NCBI GenBank assembly: GCA_963530515.1
Contig: CAUSEC010000003.1
Span: 154,422 to 218,421, forward strand
Origin: CBFFRJ01 sp963530515
GTDB taxonomy: Bacteria; Pseudomonadota; Gammaproteobacteria; Enterobacterales; Enterobacteriaceae
Direction of reading: 5' to 3'
DNA: 64,000 nt
The translations under genes were made by a program, and so were the position numbers. A model generated the notes under the pieces. It saw nothing but the letters and a program-made list of their open reading frames with translations. It was not told the DNA's origin and did not search any database. Position 1 is the first letter of the stretch; each line of letters starts with the position of its first letter. Below, piece by piece: positions 25,668-34,105 of this stretch.

Positions 25668-26084
25668 TTAGCTAATGTTAGCCGCTTTGGTACGAATTGC
25701 GCGAATCATCGCTTCAAGCCCTTGCGAACGCGAAGGCGTAAGGTGTTGAGTCAGGGACATCTTTTCAAACCACGGCCGCACATCGAAGGCCACAATGTCC
25801 TGCGGCGTCATCTGCTGATACAGAATGAACACCACCGCAATTAGCCCTTTAACGATGGCCGCATCGCTGTCCCCCGTTAATTCAATGACCCCGTCATCAT
25901 TAGGGTGCATGACAATCCACACCTGGCTTTGACACCCCTGGATAATATTGGCGGGAATATGTGCACTTTCGTCTAACGGCGATAACCGCTGTCCCAGTTC
26001 AATAATATAAAGATACTTCTCCTCCCAGTTGGCACAGCGGCCAAAATTGCGCAGGAGTTTCTCTTTATCCGGTAATACAGCCAT
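25668..26084 (-). CDS. sufE: Cysteine desulfuration protein SufE
   Basis: 138 residues. Accepts sulfane sulfur from SufS on the Cys in NIIQGCQSQVWI (position 51) and passes it to SufB. Starts 11 bases after the sufS stop in the sufABCDSE operon and is its last gene. Confidence 0.96.
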   Translation of the reverse strand: MAVLPDKEKLLRNFGRCANWEEKYLYIIELGQRLSPLDESAHIPANIIQGCQSQVWIVMHPNDDGVIELTGDSDAAIVKGLIAVVFILYQQMTPQDIVAFDVRPWFEKMSLTQHLTPSRSQGLEAMIRAIRTKAANIS

Positions 26085-26095
26085 GTTCGCCTCTC

Positions 26096-27316
26096 TTAGC
26101 CCAGCAACTGATGAATACGTTTCAGGCCAGCAACCAGACGATCCACCTCTTCTTCCGTGTTATACATCACCAGTGACGCGCGACACATCGCCGGCACATT
26201 GTAAAAGGCCATCAGCGGCATGGCACAATGGTGCCCGGTTCGTACGGCGACGCCGTAATTATCGAGGAAACTGCCCACGTCATAAGCGTGGTGTTTGCCC
26301 AGGTTGAACGCGATGACTCCCAGACGATTGGCCGGGCCGTATAAGGTCAAATCCGGCACCTCCGCAAGCTCCCGTAAGGCGTAGTCCATCAGCGACTGCT
26401 CATAGTGGGCGATATTATCCAGCCCAAGCGCACTGACGTACTCTATGGCCGCACCGAGGCCAATAATGCCGCCCGTGTTAGGCGTTCCCGCTTCGAAGCG
26501 CCACGGCGCTTTGGCGTAGGTCGTCCCTTCCGTCAGACTGACGGTTGCAATCATCGAGCCGCCCCCTTCCCACGGCGGCATGGCCTGCAAAATGTCCTCT
26601 TTCACATAAAGCACGCCAATCCCTGTCGGGCCATACAGCTTATGCCCGGAGAACACGTAGAAGTCACAGTCCATCGCCTGCACGTCGACCTGATGATGCA
26701 TAATCGCCTGCGCACCATCCACCAGCACTTTCGCGCCATGCTGATGAGCAAGTTCGATCATCTGCGCGACCGGGTTTTCCGTGCCGAGCACGTTGGAGAC
26801 CTGGGTCACCGCCAACAGGCGCGTACGTGCATCAAGCAACCCCGGTAACACATCCAGTTGCAATGTGCCGTCCTGGTTAAGCGGGATCACGCGCAGTTCC
26901 GCCCCCACGCGCTCACACAACATCTGCCACGGCACGATGTTGGCGTGGTGCTCCATGCCCGTGATGATGATGTTATCGCCCGCACCGACCTGACTGTCGC
27001 CCCAGCTGTTCGCTACCAGGTTGATCCCTTCGGTCGTACCACGCACGAAGACCAACTCTTCCGGCGAACGGGCATTCAGAAAACGTGCCACCTGCTCACG
27101 GACGTTTTCCATACGTTGCGTGGCTTCGGCGCTCAGCGTGTGTATGCCACGGTGAACCGCAGCATAACCGTGGCGATAAAACTCCGCTTCGGCATCGATA
27201 ACCTGAGCTGGCTTTTGTGCGCTGGCCGCACTATCAAGATAGGCCAGCGGCACACCGTTAACTTCACGCGTCAAAACCGGAAAGTCGGCGCGCACGTTGT
27301 GCACGGAAAAACTCAT
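26096..27316 (-). CDS. sufS: Cysteine desulfurase SufS
   Basis: PLP-dependent class II desulfurase releasing sulfur from cysteine. 406 residues as in E. coli. PLP Lys in FSGHKLYGPTG (about 226), persulfide Cys in RTGHHCAMPLMAF (about 364). Overlaps the sufD stop by 4 bases (ATGA), implying translational coupling. Confidence 0.97.
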   Translation of the reverse strand: MSFSVHNVRADFPVLTREVNGVPLAYLDSAASAQKPAQVIDAEAEFYRHGYAAVHRGIHTLSAEATQRMENVREQVARFLNARSPEELVFVRGTTEGINLVANSWGDSQVGAGDNIIITGMEHHANIVPWQMLCERVGAELRVIPLNQDGTLQLDVLPGLLDARTRLLAVTQVSNVLGTENPVAQMIELAHQHGAKVLVDGAQAIMHHQVDVQAMDCDFYVFSGHKLYGPTGIGVLYVKEDILQAMPPWEGGGSMIATVSLTEGTTYAKAPWRFEAGTPNTGGIIGLGAAIEYVSALGLDNIAHYEQSLMDYALRELAEVPDLTLYGPANRLGVIAFNLGKHHAYDVGSFLDNYGVAVRTGHHCAMPLMAFYNVPAMCRASLVMYNTEEEVDRLVAGLKRIHQLLG

Positions 27317-28584
27317 GCAATGCCTCCCGCAAGGCGTTGGCCGATACGGGCCAGTACCTGCTGCCTGAGCACTTCGTCGCCAATCGCTTCGGTCAGTTCG
27401 GCGGCAAAGGCATAAATGATCATCTGCTGCGCTGCCTGCTCGTCGATGCCGCGGGAGCGCAGGTAGAACATCTGCTCGTCATCAATGCGCCCGATGGTCG
27501 CACCGTGGCTACATTTCACGTCGTCGGCGTAAATCTCTAACTGCGGCTTGGTATCCACTTCAGACAAACGCCCCAGCAACAGGTTGTTGTTGGTCATCTG
27601 TCCGTCTGTTTTCAACGCATGCTGCGCTACTTTAATCAAACCATTAAAGACCGCACGCCCTTTATCGTTGGCAATGACCTTGTGCATCTGACGGCTATTG
27701 CAGTAGCCCTTGTTGTGCTCAAGCCAGGTACGGGTGTCGCAGACTTCCGATTTTACCGGCATCACCAGGCTGTTCATGCGCAGCGTGGTGTTCTCACCAT
27801 TCAACTGCGTGCTGGTGTTGTGACGCAGTACCACGCCGCCGAGCAGGAAGCTGTGGCTGTCCGCAGATGCATCCTCGGCAAGGCGAATGTCATTGTGGGC
27901 AAAGTGATAGCACTGTGGGTTTTCGAAGGCCATCTTGAAATGATGCAACTGGGCATTGGCCGCCACATCCATCGTAAAACGCGCGCCCGTAAAATGACGA
28001 TGGTCATTAAGGCTCACGTAATGCTCATACACCGTGGCCTCCGCGCCTTCAGCCAGTGAGATGTGGTGGCGGTAATGCGCCGTGTTCATCTCTTCGCCGT
28101 CCACGCCTTGCGTGATATGCATCAGAAGCAGGGTTCTTGCCGGGCGCTGGTTGCGCGCGACCTGAATATGGGTCACCGTCTGCGCCAGACTTTCGGTCAG
28201 GTGCAGAAACACATCCGGCTGAACCGGTGCCGCCAGCGGCGAGCGTTGGTCATTGATGGTGATGTCAAAACCTGAGCCGGTGGTGTCATCGCTCAGCTCG
28301 GCACTGAAATAGCCATCAATAAACACCAGACGCAGCGCGTCAACCGGCAGCGCCAGCGCCGTGCAACCGGCCTGAGTCAACTCGCCTTTACGGGCGACAA
28401 ACTCGCTGTTGAGCAGCCCGTCGAGCGGGGTATATTTCCAGTTTTCATGCTTACGCGTCGGCAACCCGAGACGCAGCATTTGCTGAAGATGCTGTTGGGC
28501 CTCTTCAGAGCGTGCCCCACCCTGCACTTCAAACAGGTGGTGCCACTGCTGCAGTGCGTTACTGCTGTTCGGTAAGCCAGCCAT
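27313..28584 (-). CDS. sufD: Fe-S assembly scaffold SufD
   Basis: 423 residues from MAGLPNSSNALQQWH, equal to E. coli; the open frame to 28731 lies within sufC and is not used. Beta-helix scaffold subunit of SufBC2D, with the conserved C-terminal CSHGATIGRIDDEQMFYLRSRG. Its start lies inside the last 26 bases of sufC. Confidence 0.96.
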   Translation of the reverse strand: MAGLPNSSNALQQWHHLFEVQGGARSEEAQQHLQQMLRLGLPTRKHENWKYTPLDGLLNSEFVARKGELTQAGCTALALPVDALRLVFIDGYFSAELSDDTTGSGFDITINDQRSPLAAPVQPDVFLHLTESLAQTVTHIQVARNQRPARTLLLMHITQGVDGEEMNTAHYRHHISLAEGAEATVYEHYVSLNDHRHFTGARFTMDVAANAQLHHFKMAFENPQCYHFAHNDIRLAEDASADSHSFLLGGVVLRHNTSTQLNGENTTLRMNSLVMPVKSEVCDTRTWLEHNKGYCNSRQMHKVIANDKGRAVFNGLIKVAQHALKTDGQMTNNNLLLGRLSEVDTKPQLEIYADDVKCSHGATIGRIDDEQMFYLRSRGIDEQAAQQMIIYAFAAELTEAIGDEVLRQQVLARIGQRLAGGIA

Positions 28585-29305
28585 ACCCCTGCTCCTCCAG
28601 TTGCTTAACCAGCGTGAAATCACCGGATTTGACGATACGGCCCTGATACAGCACGTGCACGAAGTCTGGCTTGATGTAGTCAAGGATGCGCTGATAGTGG
28701 GTGACGATGATGAATGAGCGCTGCGCGTCACGCAGGGAGTTCACCCCGTCGGCAACGATTTTGAGGGCATCGATATCCAGGCCTGAGTCGGTTTCATCGA
28801 GAATGCACAGGTTGGGTTCCAGCACCGCCATCTGCAGGATGTCATTACGTTTTTTCTCACCGCCGGAGAAGCCCACGTTCACCGAACGGGTCAGCAGGTC
28901 TTCCGGCATCTTCAGCAGTTTGATCTTCTCTTCCATCAGGTCCTGAAAATCAAAGCGGTCCAGCTCGTCCTGCTCACGGTATTTACGCACCGCGTTCAGC
29001 GCCGTTTGCAGGAAAAACTGGTTGCTGACGCCCGGAATTTCTACCGGGTACTGGAACGCCATGAACACGCCTTCACCCGCACGATCTTCAGGGGACAGTT
29101 CCAGCAGGTCTTTTCCTTTGTACTCGACGCTTCCGCCGGTCACTTCGTAATCTTCACGCCCGGCAAGGGTCGCCGACAGCGTACTTTTACCCGAGCCATT
29201 TGGCCCCATGATGGCATGCACTTCTCCCGGGCGAACCTCCAGGCTCAGGCCTCGCAGAATCTCTTTATCTTCAACGCTAACCTGCAGGTCTTTAATACTT
29301 AACAT
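28559..29305 (-). CDS. sufC: Fe-S assembly ATPase SufC
   Basis: 248-residue ABC-type ATPase of the SufBCD scaffold. Walker A GPNGSGKST, Q-loop FQYP, signature NVGFSGGEKKRNDILQ, Walker B LCILDETDSGLD, and the switch His in IIVTHYQRIL. Gap of 16 bases to sufB. Confidence 0.97.
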   Translation of the reverse strand: MLSIKDLQVSVEDKEILRGLSLEVRPGEVHAIMGPNGSGKSTLSATLAGREDYEVTGGSVEYKGKDLLELSPEDRAGEGVFMAFQYPVEIPGVSNQFFLQTALNAVRKYREQDELDRFDFQDLMEEKIKLLKMPEDLLTRSVNVGFSGGEKKRNDILQMAVLEPNLCILDETDSGLDIDALKIVADGVNSLRDAQRSFIIVTHYQRILDYIKPDFVHVLYQGRIVKSGDFTLVKQLEEQGYGWLTEQQ

Positions 29306-29321
29306 GTTTGTTCCTTAATCC

Positions 29322-30806
29322 TTAACCGACGCTGTGTTCAAGGCTGATAGCCAGCAGTTTTTGCGCTTCGACGGCAAACTCCAGCGGCAGCTCGGAGAAC
29401 ACGTCCTTACAGAAGCCATTAACGATCATTGAGATGGCATCGTCTTCACTGATACCGCGCTGCAGGCAGTAGAACAGCTGATCTTCGCCAATGCGTGAGG
29501 TGGTCGCCTCGTGTTCCAGTTGGGCGCTATTGTTACGGCATTCCACATACGGGAAGGTATGGGCACCGCATTCCGCACCAATCAACATGGAGTCGCACTG
29601 GGTAAAGTTACGCGCGTTGGTCGCACTCGGCATGATTTTCACCAGCCCACGGTAGCTGTTCTGGCTCTTCCCGGCCGAGATCCCTTTCGAGATGATCGTC
29701 GATTTGGTGTTCTTACCGATGTGGATCATTTTGGTCCCGGTATCCGCCTGCTGATGACCGCTGGTCAATGCAACAGAGAAGAACTCACCGATAGAGTTGT
29801 CCCCGCGTAGAATGCAGCTGGGGTATTTCCACGTGATTGCCGAGCCGGTTTCGGACTGCGTCCAGGACATCTTGCTGTTTTCGCCTTCGCACAACGCACG
29901 CTTGGTGACGAAGTTCAGGATGCCACCGGTGTTGTTATCGCCAGGGAACCAGTTCTGCACGGTCGAGTATTTCACTTCCGCATCGCGGTGGATAATGACT
30001 TCCACCACCGCTGCGTGCAGCTGGTAGCTGTCGCGTACCGGCGCAGAACAGCCTTCGATGTAGCTTACGTAGCTGCCTTCATCCGCCACCAGAATGGTGC
30101 GTTCGAACTGCCCGGTTTTCTCCGCATTGATACGGAAATAGGTGGACAGTTCCATCGGGCAACGTACCCCTTTCGGTACGTAGATGAAGGTGCCGTCAGA
30201 CGCCACGGCAGCATTCAGGGCCGCAAAGAAGTTGTCATTTGAAGGCACAACGGTGCCGAGATATTTTTTCACCAGTTCCGGGTGGTCATGAATGGCCTCG
30301 CCGAAAGAGCAGAAAATGATCCCCTGTTCCGAAAGTTTTTCCCGGTAGGTCGTGGCGACGGAGACGGAGTCAAAAATGGCGTCCACCGCCACTTCTTTGC
30401 CTTCACGCACCGGCACGCCGAGCTGGTTAAAGGCCTCTTCAACCTCTTCCGTCAACCAGGCATTGGCGTTAGTTTGCTGCACGGCACCCGGCTGCGAGGC
30501 GCAGGTGTCGTCGCAGCTGCCACAGGACGGCGCGGAGTAGTAGCTGTAATCCTGATAATCCAGCTTCTCATATTCGGCTTTAAGCCAGTGCGGCTCTTTC
30601 ATTTCCAGCCAGGCGCGAAACGCGTTCAGGCGGAATTCCAGCATCCATTCAGGTTCATTACGTTTGGCAGAAATGGCGCGCACGACATCTTCATTGATGC
30701 CTTTGGCCAGTTCATCCGTATTGAGTTGGGTAAAGAACCCCTCTTTATAATTGAGGTTCCCGGTCCAGGTTTTGACATCGTCAGTTGCTTCAGTATTACG
30801 AGACAT
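29322..30806 (-). CDS. sufB: Fe-S assembly scaffold SufB
   Basis: 494 residues from MSRNTEATDDVKTW (E. coli 495); the frame extending to 30845 overlaps sufA and is rejected. Core scaffold receiving sulfur from SufE and iron. N-terminal CGSCDDTC-type cysteines, beta-helix core, and C-terminal VECRNNSAQLEHEATTSRIG. SufB and SufD share the fold. Confidence 0.97.
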   Translation of the reverse strand: MSRNTEATDDVKTWTGNLNYKEGFFTQLNTDELAKGINEDVVRAISAKRNEPEWMLEFRLNAFRAWLEMKEPHWLKAEYEKLDYQDYSYYSAPSCGSCDDTCASQPGAVQQTNANAWLTEEVEEAFNQLGVPVREGKEVAVDAIFDSVSVATTYREKLSEQGIIFCSFGEAIHDHPELVKKYLGTVVPSNDNFFAALNAAVASDGTFIYVPKGVRCPMELSTYFRINAEKTGQFERTILVADEGSYVSYIEGCSAPVRDSYQLHAAVVEVIIHRDAEVKYSTVQNWFPGDNNTGGILNFVTKRALCEGENSKMSWTQSETGSAITWKYPSCILRGDNSIGEFFSVALTSGHQQADTGTKMIHIGKNTKSTIISKGISAGKSQNSYRGLVKIMPSATNARNFTQCDSMLIGAECGAHTFPYVECRNNSAQLEHEATTSRIGEDQLFYCLQRGISEDDAISMIVNGFCKDVFSELPLEFAVEAQKLLAISLEHSVG

Positions 30807-30814
30807 AGTACCGC

Positions 30815-31183
30815 CTATACCCCAAAGCTTTCGCCGCAGCCACATTCGTTCTGGGCTTTCGGGTTATGGAATTTGAATAACTGGTTTAACCCTTCACGCA
30901 CATAGTCCACTTCAGTCCCGTCGATAAACGGCATCGCCTGAAGCGGCACATAGAGTCGTGCGCCCTCATTTTCAAACAGCAGGTCGTCTTTATCTGGTTC
31001 ACTGACCGTATCGAGCACATAACCAAAGCCAGCACAGCCGGTTTGCTTGATGCCAAGACGCACGCCCAGCAGGTCGGGTTGTTTGCGCGTTAACGCACGA
31101 ATGTGCTCCGCCGCCGCGGGGGTCAGGGTCAAACCACGCCAGGTAAAATCGGCCGGGTTAAACGTTTCTGATTGCGATTCCAT
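30815..31183 (-). CDS. sufA: Fe-S carrier protein SufA
   Basis: 122-residue A-type carrier that takes clusters from SufBCD to targets. Three cluster cysteines: QTGCAGFGY and the C-terminal CGCGES. First gene of the operon; GAGGT precedes the ATG. 8-base gap to sufB. Confidence 0.96.
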   Translation of the reverse strand: MESQSETFNPADFTWRGLTLTPAAAEHIRALTRKQPDLLGVRLGIKQTGCAGFGYVLDTVSEPDKDDLLFENEGARLYVPLQAMPFIDGTEVDYVREGLNQLFKFHNPKAQNECGCGESFGV

Positions 31184-31229
31184 GGGTCTACCTCATGTCA
31201 TGAAGCCTTAAAGGCATAACACTATGTTA

Positions 31230-31246
31230 GTGATAACGATTATCAC
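31230..31246. promoter_or_regulatory. Fur-type operator of the suf operon
   Basis: GTGATAACGATTATCAC, a perfect GTGATAA/TTATCAC inverted repeat with 3-base centre, 47 bases before sufA. It fits the Fur box (GATAATGATWATCATTATC). Fur repression of suf is known in E. coli; OxyR, IscR and IHF sites were not resolved. Confidence 0.8.
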
Positions 31247-31422
31247 TTCAACCTCTATTCCGAAGGGTTATTGATGCTCTGGCTGTTTTTTAGACTCCTG
31301 TACTAAGCATAGACCCTGTCTGCAGGCTTTACAGGCAAGTGAAGAATTGTTTAATGAATTGATAAATAATGGCTATTTTTTGCCGAATTTCGAAAAAGGG
31401 AAAAGAAGTAAAGATGCATAGG

Positions 31423-31443
31423 CAATGCCTATTTTTAAGATAG
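31423..31443. repeat. Attachment site, left copy (attL)
   Basis: 21 bp beginning CAATGCCTAT and ending AAGATAG, identical to 39962-39982. Here the left flank (ATAGG) also pairs with the core: ATAGGC/GCCTAT with AAT loop then TTTTT, a terminator-like hairpin at 31419-31435. Confidence 0.85.
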
Positions 31444-31539
31444 GAGAGTAAAAAAATTCTGAATCAGTAACTTAAACCATTATCAAATAGTTACCTGCAT
31501 CACAAAACAGACAATAGAGGACAAATGCGAACTTTTTCG

Positions 31540-31588
31540 TGTCCCCAAATCTGCCCCCAGCCTTTCAAATGCCCCCAATATGCCCCCA
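31540..31588. repeat. Four TG(T/C)CCCCA repeats, probable integrase arm sites
   Basis: TGTCCCCA at 31540 and TGCCCCCA at 31552, 31570 and 31581, all direct. They lie about 100-145 bp inside the left repeat. The same motif occurs near the right end (39882, 39893). Spacing and position fit arm-type binding sites of a tyrosine integrase; this is an inference. Confidence 0.6.
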
Positions 31589-31602
31589 CAACCCCATGCA
31601 AT

Positions 31603-31791
31603 TTACATCACCGGACAATCGTCGAACTCGCCCAACCGCGCATCGTTAATTATGTAAGTGATCACGCCAAACACCTCTCCAGAATCTTCATCACCAGGTA
31701 ATACCTCCTGTCGACAACGGTAATGAATATCGCCGGCGCGCGTTGCGTTGCGGCCGGCTGGTGAATAAATTGTGCTGTCAAAGACAGGAAA
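31603..31791 (-). pseudogene. Unrecognised ORF end (about 62 residues), probable gene fragment
   Basis: An open frame reads FPVFDSTIYSPAGRNATRAG onward and ends GEVFGVITYIINDARL then GEFDDCPVM and TAA. The composition is protein-like (charged, no stop). No start codon occurs before it enters the preceding membrane-protein gene in another frame, so it is probably the 3' end of a gene cut by the membrane-protein insertion. No family was recognised. Confidence 0.45.
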
Positions 31792-31793
31792 AT

Positions 31794-34010
31794 TTAGTTG
31801 TGACTGATCGCAATTTTGTTTGGATAGCCAACTGAGTTTCCGTCCAGTTTATCCCCCGTCAAATTGACGTTCAGGTATTGACCTGACTCAGTAACGCTCA
31901 CAACCTCCCTCACGTCTCCATTTTTGAATGTAATGTGGTCTCCAGGGATAATTTTTATGACTGGTGTTTTCAACAGGAAGAATGCAGCCGAAGTGTTGCT
32001 AACTCCGTTTGTCCAGTTCATATCAGTGAGCCCATACGGTGTCGCAAGTTTGCCAGGGTCTATCTCAGGGAACCAAAATTCGTCTACGCCGACAATTTTC
32101 CTGGCTGAACATGAGGAAATTGCCAAACCGTTCACGACCCCTACCTTCCCAGTGTTGAACTCGACATCATTTTCCGGGGTATTTATGACAGCAGCCGGGA
32201 ACCGAAATGTATCTACATAGCGGTTCACTGGCACGTAGCCATTTGCGGCATACGTGAAATTGATATTATTTTTAATTGTATAGAACCCTGCGCCAGTGAT
32301 CGCCGAACGATCAAACAGGATGCTCACGTCATAATAACCAGGTTTAGCACCCGGAAGCGATATCCCGGCATTCGTTACTGAGCAGGGCTGAGCAGGCCAT
32401 AACTTCTTGTCGCTACGAACCCATTTATCACTGTAAATAAATCTACGTTCAAGGGAGTAATTTTCTAATATGTTGGAGTAAAAAACCCAGTTGACGCTTA
32501 CCAGCCAGTCCATGAACGCTCCCGCGACTGCCGGTGACGCGGTAATTATCACGTCAGAACCTCTCGCAGCGGCATTGAATTTTTCACGTTTACTGCCAAG
32601 GGCGTGAATGACCGCGTCGGTAGGTGCATTAGCGTATGAGTGCTGGTAAGCGCTCCGAATACCCCAAAAATCCTCAATTGCAGGCCTGTCATCACGAAGC
32701 GCGTCCTTCAGATAGTCTCCCCATGACCAGGGAATAAACCCACCTAATTTTGCATCATACGTGTAATCATTATTGTTTTGCGCAGCAAAAATATCATCTC
32801 GTATCACGTTTACTCTGTAACTGAGAACCAGAGATCCTATTAACATTAAAAAAATAGGTGAGTACTTGTAAACACCGTCAAATCCAATAAATCTCTCCCT
32901 GAATTTAATAATCAAAACAATGAAATTCACCGCATATATTAAAACCAAAGAATACACCCAAAAGTTGTACGCACCGGCGTAAGCTGGATCTATCCTACCT
33001 CCAACTGCTGAAATGATTGCTCCAGAGAAGAAAACAAAACCAATTGAAAATTGGAAAAGAAGTTTTATTTTTTTTGTTCTTAAGTAAGCAACAATAAGCA
33101 ATGGAAGCGCCAGGGTTTTAATCCCAATAAATGGAATGATGAATGCGGAAAACAATCCAGATAGCGTATATATGTGAAATCTTTCATCTCCAGGCGAAAA
33201 ATACCAACTCTGGTCTCTGGCTATATCTATGTTATACATCAACATAGATAATGGATTCCCGGCGGTCAATATTGCTGACAAAAAGAAGAAAGAGAGCCCT
33301 GATAAGATGACGAATATCGCTACGTTCGCCATGGTCATAGCAGACTTCCTGCGCAGGCAATATAAGTATAAGACGCCTGCAACCATGGCCGTGGGGTAAC
33401 CGAAATCATTACTCCAAAGCAATGCCCCACCACAAAGCAATGACACCGTTGGAATTTGAATGCGAAGTGATTTTATTTTTTCAATGCAAAGGAAAACCAG
33501 CGTTAAAATAAGTGGAGCGACAAACGCACGCAATGGCCTTAGACTGTTTCCTGGGGTTACCCTCTCCAGCAAAACTATATTCAGTCTTTCATACGCGCAG
33601 GCAACAATAAATGAAAACAATATTGAGAAAATCAATGATATAATTAAGTTTTTATCTCTACTGAAATAACAAAAAGAAAAAACAGAAAAAGACGTACCAA
33701 AAAAAACCATGAAATGCGATGCAAAAACTGTTGAGCTTAGATCTGCACCACTTAGCCAAAATATAGGATATAAAACCCACGTCAACAATAATCCCAGATA
33801 TGGATAAAAATCCCTGCCTGGCATGTATCCATCATTTATTCTGAATAGACCGCTGGCCGTCTGAAATGCTCCATCCATTTGCACCAGTGGTATATATATT
33901 GATTGCTGAGCAGCATATGTTAACGACAAAAAAACCAACAGCACCAACCAGACGGCATAGATGCAGTTATTTTTGTAAAACAAATTTAAATTTATTTTCA
34001 CATCATCCAC
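31794..34010 (-). CDS. AT-rich multi-span membrane protein, possible O-antigen glucosyltransferase (GtrC-like)
   Basis: 738 residues. The first 400 hold about 10-12 hydrophobic segments with a short polar loop after the first (QMDGAFQTASGLFRINDGYMP), carrying the acidic/Arg-type residues seen in GT-C glycosyltransferases; the last 300 form a soluble, beta-rich periplasmic-type domain. This layout and its place between tailspike and attachment site resemble phage serotype-conversion glucosyltransferases, but no gtrA or gtrB accompany it. Base composition is clearly more AT-rich than the surroundings. The start is GTG without a clear ribosome site. Function is inferred. Confidence 0.6.
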   Translation of the reverse strand: MDDVKINLNLFYKNNCIYAVWLVLLVFLSLTYAAQQSIYIPLVQMDGAFQTASGLFRINDGYMPGRDFYPYLGLLLTWVLYPIFWLSGADLSSTVFASHFMVFFGTSFSVFSFCYFSRDKNLIISLIFSILFSFIVACAYERLNIVLLERVTPGNSLRPLRAFVAPLILTLVFLCIEKIKSLRIQIPTVSLLCGGALLWSNDFGYPTAMVAGVLYLYCLRRKSAMTMANVAIFVILSGLSFFFLSAILTAGNPLSMLMYNIDIARDQSWYFSPGDERFHIYTLSGLFSAFIIPFIGIKTLALPLLIVAYLRTKKIKLLFQFSIGFVFFSGAIISAVGGRIDPAYAGAYNFWVYSLVLIYAVNFIVLIIKFRERFIGFDGVYKYSPIFLMLIGSLVLSYRVNVIRDDIFAAQNNNDYTYDAKLGGFIPWSWGDYLKDALRDDRPAIEDFWGIRSAYQHSYANAPTDAVIHALGSKREKFNAAARGSDVIITASPAVAGAFMDWLVSVNWVFYSNILENYSLERRFIYSDKWVRSDKKLWPAQPCSVTNAGISLPGAKPGYYDVSILFDRSAITGAGFYTIKNNINFTYAANGYVPVNRYVDTFRFPAAVINTPENDVEFNTGKVGVVNGLAISSCSARKIVGVDEFWFPEIDPGKLATPYGLTDMNWTNGVSNTSAAFFLLKTPVIKIIPGDHITFKNGDVREVVSVTESGQYLNVNLTGDKLDGNSVGYPNKIAISHN

Positions 34011-34105
34011 ACAACTAATTTGATATTTACATCATCTTACATCTATTGGTTGAATTTTAAAACTAAAGTGATGCTATTTAGGCCCCTTTTTGGGGCCTAA
34101 ACATA

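Noticed and set aside
31540..31588. Short TGCCCCCA repeats as a CRISPR array
   Set aside because: Repeat units are 8 bp with irregular 3-10-bp gaps, no cas genes; better explained as integrase arm sites.
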